Source: Eleusine coracana subsp. coracana
Lineage: Eukaryota; Streptophyta; Magnoliopsida; Poales; Poaceae
Assembly: GCA_032690845.1 (NCBI GenBank)
Contig: CM064423.1
Location: 31,518,044 to 31,582,043, forward strand
Direction of reading: 5' to 3'
DNA length: 64,000 nucleotides
In this document: positions 56,925 to 64,000 of the stretch, piece after piece
Numbering within the stretch: the stretch's first letter is position 1
Layout: every line of letters starts with the position of its first letter
Program-made: the position numbers and the translations under genes
Notes under the pieces: model-generated
What the model was told of the DNA's origin: nothing
The model's database searches: none
Seen by the model: the letters and a program-made list of their open reading frames with translations, nothing else

Positions 56925-58301
56925 AAACCATTGCTAGTCCTCGAGCAATACAAAATCAAATATGTAATAAGAATTTTCACACCATCTCTCATGCAGTCAA
57001 TCTCAATCATCATTTTTACTCATTATCCCTCCACAAAGATTTTTAATCAATCGGCATATCTTACTTGTACTTAATCCAATTACCACAAAACTTTTTCAAA
57101 AACAATTTTAGTTCTCCTCAAGTCATCTTTGAGCATCAAACGTCAAGCTTTTGGTCTTCTCTAAGTCTCTCAAGTGTATTTCCTTCCCTCTCCTATCTAA
57201 TCAAGGATTGTATGTGGATCTTGGAGTGCTATATAACTAAATTAAACCATAAGATTAACCATGTCAACAATGTGCTCAATCATGCCTATTAAGAAAGGAT
57301 TTTCTTGGAAAAGAACTTTTAATGGAGAAGAGGAATGTAGAAGATCTAAAAGAAAATTCAATGAGAACAATTGGTAAAGAATGAGGAATAATCAGAAATC
57401 TGCTTTCTTTGATGACCTTACTGCTTCTCAGGGAATATATATTATTTCTCTTTACCCCTTTTTTATAATAACCTCTTTTTTCCCCTTTTTGCAACAGCGC
57501 CGATCGGCGCAAGCATCACGCCGATCAACGCGACCTATATTTTTATTTCTTCTTTTCCTTTACCTATTTTTTTTATATTCCCTGATATGATCAGCAATTT
57601 CTGTCTTGTATCAGCAGCGGAAACTTTCTGAATTCCCTTTTATTGAGATTATAGGTTGTATCAAGGATGAGGGAGAAACAAAGATGTATTGTTTTCATGA
57701 TAGCAAGGAATTTAATTATATAAGAATGGCTAGAAATACAGAGATAAACAAAATAGATTTTCCTTTCCTAACTTGATCAAAATCATGAGCAAAAAGTTGA
57801 CAAAGTTACTTGCAATCCACATAGTTCAAATGTGTAGCTTGCTCTCATTCACTCGGCTATGTAGGCATATTTAGACCTTGCTTTTGCTTTAGCTTATGAT
57901 GAGTCAAAAGAAATTTTCACAAATATAAAGCTCAAAAGTTAAGTGGTAACCAACAAATTCAAGTAATCAACCAATCGATCATCAGAAAGACAAGATAAAT
58001 AGCATGGGGCACTTTCAATTTAACAATCGACACTAACTTTATTAAAGACAATGCAAGAATTCAAACTACATAAAAGACCTAGAAGAAACTCTCAACATGA
58101 CTCGTGACTCTCTTAAGCACACGCACAAACTTAAATAAACACTCATCAAAAGCACTTAAAAACTGAGAAACTAGACTCAAAAACACTTAAAAACTGAGAA
58201 ACTGGACTCAAAAATACTTAAAAACTATGACTAGTGGCAAAGCCCTTCCCCCACACTCAAAATTTGTAATGTCCTCATTGCAAGAGAAGAAACTCAACAT
58301 A
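56925..58301 (-). other. 3' noncoding region of the Athila-type element
   Basis: About 1.4 kb, AT-rich, no domain-bearing frame. It contains a palindrome pair (57497-57510 and 57518-57531), a 35-bp tandem repeat (CACTTAAAAACTGAGAAACT, 2.3 copies, 58157-58226) and the second polypurine-like tract at 58246. Confidence 0.7.
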
Positions 58302-59896
58302 CTAATCATGCAGACCATGCCTGTTCAAGACTCGGAAAATTCGTCTTATATTCCTTATGAGAAAAGTGTAGTCCGCTTCGTTCATCTCGATTGTATCCTG
58401 GATTCTGCAGTCCACATCTCTTTGATTCCTGTAAGCACGATCTCTGTCTAGACACAATCTCTCAATGTTTCTTCGGCAGACAGGACAGCAAGCAGGCGGT
58501 TGCAGGTTATGATTTTCAAAGCTGTAAGGAGAGGCACTATTTAAATTCCTCTGAGCCGATCGGCGTACAGGCTGAGCCGATCGGCACAGTGGTGTTCTTC
58601 CACCATTGTGACTTCCTCCACATCCCTCTGCATTACCATTAACTCTTGTTGAAGTTCCTGCTGCCCTGTCATTACTGCATTCTGCAAGTGTTTCCCGATT
58701 TTCCAACTTAGGACTACCAAAGCTTCCTTGCATATCAAAATCATCACTAAAATCTCCAGGCACACTAGGATCACCGCTTTCCAAAGTTTCCAAATAGTAT
58801 GACGTGTAGTTGCTATCCCATTCGGAATAATTCTGAATTGGCTTACCCGATAGTCTAGCGAATCTGCGAACCTCTGGTGTAGTATTACACTTCCTTGCAG
58901 TAGTTTCTTCATCTTCGTTTGGCAGAGCCGTCAGATCAATGAATTCAACCATCTTCAGATCATGCCAATCGGCTCCAGTGTCGCGTCGATCGGCGCAGCC
59001 AGTGGCTTCCTTCATATACTCATATAACTGCTCTAGATTATGCTCATGGATCACCTTATTCTGCTGCCTTCGTAAAATCTCATCATTAATCTCCTTAGGT
59101 GTCCTTCCTCCAGGAACTACGTGACAACCATCATCATATATTAGATCTCTAGGTATGAAAGCTGGATCTTCTACCAATTGGAGTTCCACCTTGCGTTGAA
59201 GATCTTTAGCACAAAAGAAACACTTGTAACCCTCAATACAACTGTTCCTATGAATCTTATTTTCTTGAAAACTTTCCCAATCGGTAAGAACCTTGCGAAA
59301 GAATTCATCCCTTCTAGCTTGAAGATCCGTCTCCGCATCCTGCTGGTACATAGCTTCTTCGACTTCCTCTCGCAACTTGAGTTCATACTTGGTGGCAATG
59401 TCATGTTCAACATAAAGTCGGCACCTATGAATTGTGAGGGCGGGGCGCTCTCTTCATCTAGCTCTTCCTTCTCTTGCTCAGTCAATGATCTTTCGAAAGA
59501 TAAGAAATCTTCATACAACAAGGGCGTAGCAAGATCAAGAAGACTTTCCATGGTATACCTTTGAGAAACTACTTCACTTTCAATGGGTGCTACAGATTTT
59601 CCTCTGCGCACCAATACTCTTTTCATCATCTGCCGAAGTTCATTGTCCATTTTCACCTTGTCGGCGTTCCACGCGACAGCTCCGCTTTTCTTCATGAATT
59701 TCTTCCGCAGATCAGACCAGACGAGGGGATCATCTCGTGTTGGTGTCAACACTTCGTCGACTTCTTCCTAGGGCCAATTTTCAGAGGTCTGAGGAAATCC
59801 GCTGCCGAGCCGATCGGCTCCAGAGACGCGCCGATCAGCGTAGAGGTTGCGCCGATCGGCGCCGCCTTGGTTTCTGCCTGATGTGCCGCCTTCCAT
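58302..59896 (-). pseudogene. ORF3 of the Athila-type element, unknown function
   Basis: An extra frame of about 530 codons in the position of the Athila envelope-like gene. I do not recognise the protein and see no signal peptide or membrane segment. It opens at ATG 59896 (GCGATGG) with MEGGTSGRNQGGADRRN; a TAG follows at codon 43 and a one-base frameshift near 59418. After that, YVEHDIATKYELKLREEVEE leads into the main frame (59375-58302). That frame has Cys clusters (NSCIEGYKCFFC...DDGCH and PPACCPVCRRNIERLC) that might bind zinc. The palindrome repeats are translated as ADRR and RRSAQ-type peptides at both ends. Charged and soluble by composition. Confidence 0.6.
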
Positions 59897-59966
59897 CGCT
59901 TCTGCTCCTAGGGTTTGTTCTGGTGACGATGTAATACGAGTTGATCCGTGGGTTTGCTATCACCTC

Positions 59967-59979
59967 ATATTTATATCCC
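59967..59979 (-). promoter_or_regulatory. Candidate internal promoter (TATA) of ORF3
   Basis: On the minus strand GGATATAAATATG, about 75 bp upstream of the ORF3 ATG, with AAACCCTAGG (telo-box-like) between them. Three palindromes lie 102-167 bp upstream (60081-60134) and three 105-172 bp downstream (59807-59862). Confidence 0.5.
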
Positions 59980-60221
59980 TTGATTTCCAATTGGACTAGG
60001 ACTCTCTCTTGTTCGTGGAATTTAACGAGTCTTTAAAAGGCAAGGTCCAAAACCGACTCAAAACAAGAAGGACTCTGCCACGCCGATCGGTGTAGGGCTG
60101 CGCCGATCGGCGCAATCATCGCGCCGTTCGGCGCGGTACACTAAATTGCCCAAAAAAACTACGGAAATTAAAATACATACAAGCTTTTGTTTTACATCGT
60201 TAAGCTCGACCACATGGGGTA

Positions 60222-61640
60222 CTAAGCAGTGAAATACACATCAAAAGATTTTAATTCAAATGTGTCGGGTTCTAGGTATACCTTTAAACGTTGTCCGTTC
60301 ACCGTGTACTTGTTTCTCTTGCCATCCATTATGATTACCGCTCCCGAAGGTAACATCGTATTCACAAGATAAGGTCCCTCCCATTTGCTTCGCAGTTTCC
60401 CTTTACTAAATAATCTTAATCGCGAATTAAATAGGAGCCCCCGATCTCCTTCCTTGAACTCCTTCTTCAAAAGCTTCTTATCGTACCACTTCTTTGTTTT
60501 CTCTTTCTATATAGCTGCATTCTCATATGCACGCAATCTCAGCTCTTCCAATTCACTTATTTGTATCTTCCTTTTCATGCCGACGGCATCAAGATCCAGA
60601 TTCATCTCTTTTATAGCCCAATAAGCCTTGTGTTCCAATTCCACCGATAGGTGACACGATTTCCTATAGACGAATTGATATGGTGTCATACCAATTGGTG
60701 TCTTGAATGCCGTCCTATATGCCCATAACGCTCCATTAAGCTTCGTGGCCCAATCTTTTCCTTCCTTTGTAACAATCTTCTGCAGAATTCCCTTTAATTG
60801 CTTATTTGAAGTTTCTGCTTGTCCATTTGTCTGGGGGTGGTAGGCTGTTCCAATTCTATGTTCAACTCCAGATTTGGTTAAAAACTTAGCAAGTTCTCCT
60901 TCTGTAAAATGGAATCCTCCATCTGTAATTATTATCCTCGGTACCCCGTACCTTGGAAATATCTGCTCCTGATGTATACTCCTTGATTCTCTTGTAGTGT
61001 AGCCTTGCATGCCATTGCTTCGACCCACTTGGAGACATAATCAACGGCGACCAATATATACTCGAAACCATGAGAATTCACAAAGGGTCCCATAAAATCC
61101 ATACCCCAAACATCAAAGATATCGACTTGAAGATTGTACTTAAGAGGCATTGCATTCCTACTGTTAACATTCCCTATTCGTTGGCATTGAGCACACGTTC
61201 CAACATACCTTTTTGCATCTTCATGCATAGTAGGCCAATAGAATCCACTCGCCCATACCTTTGCCTATGTTCTGAAGTAGCCATAATGTCCCCCATAATC
61301 CGAAGAATGACATTTTACTAAAATGCTTGCTCTTTCTTCTCTGGATACACATCTCCGTACTGCTCCGTCCTCGCAATACCTATACAAGTATGGATCGGCC
61401 CATATAGATTTTCTCATTTCACTCTTAACTCTTTTCCTTGTGTTCTTGTTCATCAGATCAGTTTGTCCCTTGAAACCTTTGATAATATCCATCATCCAGT
61501 TCTCTCTATGATCAAATGCGGCAAATAACTGCTCTTGTCGCATTTCGTCTCTTATTGGCTCAGTTGATGGTGATTCAGAATTTTCTACTCCTTTCTTATC
61601 TCTTATCTCCAAATAAAATTCTTGCTTATCTCTCTACACA
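60222..61640 (-). pseudogene. Athila-type integrase
   Basis: Minus strand, in several frames. N-terminal zinc-binding part: VKCHSSDYGGHYGYF and VGTCAQCQRIGNVNSRNAMP (61330-61150). Core: Asp in VWGMDFMGPF, the Athila-typical form, Asp in IIITDGGFHF, Glu in TNGQAETSN, so the DDE triad is intact. C-terminal part: FNSRLRLFSKGKLRSKWEGP to FDVYFTA, stop near 60222. Breaks: a frameshift near 60970, a stop after FRT (about 61264) and a TAG near 60505. No RT or RNase H lies between gag-protease and integrase, so they were lost by deletion. Confidence 0.85.
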
Positions 61641-62970
61641 AGGCTTTCGGAAATTTCTTTCCCGATATCTCACAGGGTATGTATGGTTCTTCTTTTTCCT
61701 CTTCAGTGACTCCTACAGCATACACACCACATAATCCTTCGTAGGGGGATGGCTCAAAGCAACTGTCTAGCAATCTCTTTGCTTGTTTTACCTCTGTTCC
61801 ATCAAGCTCTATATCATCCTTGTAAAGCTTCCCTAAAACTCTCCCAATAATCTCTTGATGGAAAACTTCTGACTTGAGGCGATTACTTGGGAAATTATAC
61901 TCAATTCTGGCTTCGAAGGCGTCTTACGGACTGAAGGATCTTCTCATATTAAGCAATCCTTGCAAAAAATCAATGGGAATCCAGTCCATCGGCTCAAATT
62001 CGTCAAGTGGTTTAGCATTCACCAATGTTCTATCCCCCTTCGGTTTAGCAAAATTCCCTTCAAATTCCTTCATTTGATTGTCCAGAATCGCAGCTTCTAT
62101 CTTGGTATATTCCTTGCTACTTGGCGTAGTCATCAGGGTGATCGGTTCTCCTGTTGTCGCGGCTGCGCGATCGGCTCAGAGATAGTGCTGATCGGCGCAC
62201 ACGTCAGACCCACAGAGGTGAGTCCGACGGGCTCTATTTCTTTGAATTGCCCCGAAGTAATCATTGATCTGCTCTCGGACACCAAGATCTGTTCAGCTGG
62301 CGACTCTTCCTTCTTAATAACTTATGGGCATTGCCGATTTGGTTCTAAATATTCTTCCCAATGCTTGTGCAAAGCTTCATTCTCGGCAATTTTGCCTAAC
62401 ATATCGATCCCTACCTTGGCTGTTAATCTCAGAAAACCTTCTCCGACCGATCCGTCCAAATGCATCCTCGATTCCTTGTTTATGGCCATGTAGAAGGTCT
62501 TAGCGCACATATTCTCATCAATGCCAAGGTCAGGTCCTTGTTTCAACAACGTTCTTGTAAGAAGTTCACCACTTCTCTTCTCAACTTCTGCACCTTTGGC
62601 AAAGGAAAATAGTGGAGTAAAAAATTACAACTAACTCACTCCACTTACCTTTTGCTTCTCGAGATGCTGCCTTGTGCCACTCTTTGGCTTTTCCTCCCAA
62701 AGAGAATGGGAAAAGCAGCCACCTATAAAGATCCCGAGGCACTCCTTCATGATGGAATGTTTGGCAAAGTTCCTCCAAATCTAGTAATTGAGTATACGGG
62801 TTCTCCTCTTTCGCTCCAAAGAATTTGTTTGCTTCAGCCATGCTAATGATAATGGGGTTCAACACATACGAGGAGGCCGTGGCCTTCTCATCTAAGGGTT
62901 GAGGCACCAGCACGTCTGGAGATGGTAGAGAAAGTTCCCTGAGCGTCCGAGAAGGTCCTGTCGTACTCAT
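61641..62970 (-). pseudogene. Athila-type gag and protease-region remnant
   Basis: Starts MSTTGPSRTLRELSLPSPDV at ATG 62970, about 95 bp after the primer-binding site. NPYTQLLDLEELCQTFHHEG...WLLFPFSLGGKAKEW (62800-62680) matches the Athila gag capsid pattern. Later frames hold NMCAKTFYMAINKESRMHLD and GFLRLTAKVGIDML (62520-62390), then FEPMDWIPIDFL (about 62000). Several frameshifts and stops. The part past 61900 is too broken to define a protease active site. A palindrome pair (62166-62177 and 62187-62198) lies inside. Confidence 0.75.
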
Positions 62971-63063
62971 CCTAAAAATTCACACAAAACACAAAAACAA
63001 AAACAACTAGAAAAGAGAGTATTAGACGTTAGTAAAATATTAATAGTAAAAGAACAGGCTTGT

Positions 63064-63081
63064 TCCCTAGCAACGGCGCCA
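63064..63081 (-). other. Primer-binding site, tRNA-Asp type
   Basis: On the minus strand TGGCGCCGTTGCTAGGGA, 11 bp inside the 5' LTR edge. It is close to the tRNA-Asp primer site usual for Athila elements, which supports the lineage and orientation. Confidence 0.85.
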
Positions 63082-63092
63082 GAAAAAGGGCT

Positions 63093-64000
63093 TGTTGGTC
63101 GTATCTACGCACCCACTTATATACCGCAAGAGGACGGTCTACAGTTGTAGCTCTTTTTCCCTCAGAGTATTCCAAGGTTATCGAATCCACAGGGAACGAG
63201 CGGAACTAATACTATTAAAGGGTTACTAACAGATTGCAATGAGTTGGTTGGTGTGGATGATGACGGTGAGAAAGAGGAAGGTGAATGTTATTGAAGAGGC
63301 AACAGAATAATGAAGGATTCTCTCCTTCGGATTGGTTCACTAGTATGCAACCTTATTCTTATCAACTCGAGTGATGACTCTAATATTCTACAAGACATGG
63401 TGGTTTTGTTCACCCCAACTGTCACTACAGAGGCTATTAGCTCCCCACTGGTTTCTTGCACTATGTAAAAGGCAAAAGTGTATTGGCCGATACACTAATG
63501 AAAATGATAGATAGATGTGCAATAAAGTTCATCACATAGATTAAATTCGTCGAGAGAGTATCAACAAGCATGAGAGTTACATGACTAGATCCCCGCACCA
63601 GAGAAGAGAATATGAGCCTACTCACTCATCCTTCCGCTACACATAGCAGAGGGGTGAGAAATAGCGCTGGAACGCGCACGAGCCGATCGGCGCGGCCTCC
63701 GTTCTGGTGGATCTCGTCGGTGTTGATGAACCTCCGCCGCCAATATCCTGGAACCCTAGTTTTAATAACTGGTTCTCGTGATTGCCGTCTCCCTTTGGTC
63801 ATCTTGGCTCTTGGTAATTATCTTCCTTTTATACTCGACGGGATTAGGTCAACTTCTACCGACTCTAACTCATACTGGGCTGGGCCTTCGTCTTTCCTGG
63901 ACCAGATCATGTTTTAGTCAACTTTTCCTCCTGCGCCGATCGGCGCATGGGTCACGCCGATCGGCGCAACTCTGAATCCATCTTCGTTACTCTTTAGCTC
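63093..64000 (-). mobile_element. 5' LTR of the Athila-type element (cut by window end)
   Basis: Starts TGTTGGTCGTATCTACGC and follows the 3' LTR with indels to the window edge (908 bp seen). A TATA box on the minus strand (GTATAAAAGG, 63826-63835) is intact. Palindromes: one at 63682-63693 (where the 3' LTR has two) and a pair at 63933-63946 and 63954-63967. It contains a segment near 63469-63530 missing from the 3' LTR. Confidence 0.9.

Larger units (their letters stand above)
56399..63967. repeat. Dispersed GCGCCGATCGGCGC palindrome family, about 21 copies
   Basis: Copies begin at about 56399, 56419, 56671, 56692, 57497, 57518, 58555, 58576, 58964, 58983, 59807, 59827, 59849, 60081, 60100, 60121, 62166, 62187, 63682, 63933 and 63954. 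Perfect 14-mers occur at 57497, 59849, 60100 and 63933; GAGCCGATCGGCTC at 59807 is another perfect palindrome. The rest carry one to three changes. Most are in pairs or triplets with starts 19-22 bp apart. They occur in both LTRs, ORF3, its upstream region, the gag region and noncoding DNA of this one element; I saw none elsewhere in the window. Confidence 0.9.

Noticed and set aside
59178..59564. 128-codon plus-strand frame opposite ORF3
   Set aside because: Reverse-strand shadow of ORF3, whose minus-strand reading explains the open frame.

Overview
This is repeat-dense plant nuclear DNA, almost certainly from a grass. I found no convincing host gene, tRNA or rRNA. Nearly all of it is nested transposable elements: Ty3/gypsy LTR retrotransposons of the CRM (centromeric CRR/RIRE7-like), Tat (Grande/RIRE2-like) and Athila types, an unassigned family with very long LTRs, one copia-like LTR, three CACTA-type DNA elements and a Stowaway MITE. 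The family mix points to a grass. Five CRM-clade LTRs in 46 kb make a pericentromeric or centromere-proximal location plausible but unproven. Every coding region is broken by stops, frameshifts or deletions.

Layout, left to right. 1-1575: 3' end of a plus-strand CRM element, inserted in the reverse transcriptase of a plus-strand Tat element (Tat1, 1576-10939). Tat1 has a decayed pol, a 3' array of ~110-bp tandem repeats, a multi-exon antisense gene with a Transposase_28 (PF04195)-type domain, and a 3' LTR. 10940-33438: a minus-strand Tat element (Tat2) lacking RT, RNase H and half of integrase. It carries its own antisense gene on the plus strand and is split by a long solo-type LTR (family A) that holds a minus-strand CRM element. 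An 8,808-bp offset direct duplication (18075-20589 repeated at 26883-29397) created a second LTR-A copy; that copy carries a CRM solo LTR with the same CTAAG target duplication. 33508-39253: another long LTR (family B) with a CRM solo LTR and a CACTA element inside. 39254-42331: no recognisable gene. 42332-44.6 kb: a degraded CACTA with a transposase-region remnant. 44869-50450: a plus-strand Tat element (Tat3; LTR, primer-binding site and gag), interrupted by a CRM solo LTR, a 770-bp CACTA element and a solo LTR (family C). 50.6-53.3 kb: a copia-like LTR rich in short palindromes, then an inverted copy of LTR C. 53332-55847: a minus-strand LTR-A copy with a Stowaway MITE. 55848-64000: a minus-strand Athila-type element with both LTRs (the right one cut by the window end), gag, integrase, no RT, and an extra ORF3 in the envelope-gene position.

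The most unusual signal is in the Athila element. A 14-bp palindrome, GCGCCGATCGGCGC, and near variants occur about 21 times in 7.6 kb, mostly in pairs or triplets about 21-24 bp apart. The clusters sit at similar distances on both sides of the TATA box in the LTR and of a TATA box just upstream of ORF3. Also notable: the CRM pol frame runs about 100 codons into the LTR; the duplication carries two separate molecular clocks (about 0.4% and 2.2% divergence); and the Tat1 antisense gene has a tandemly duplicated splice acceptor.
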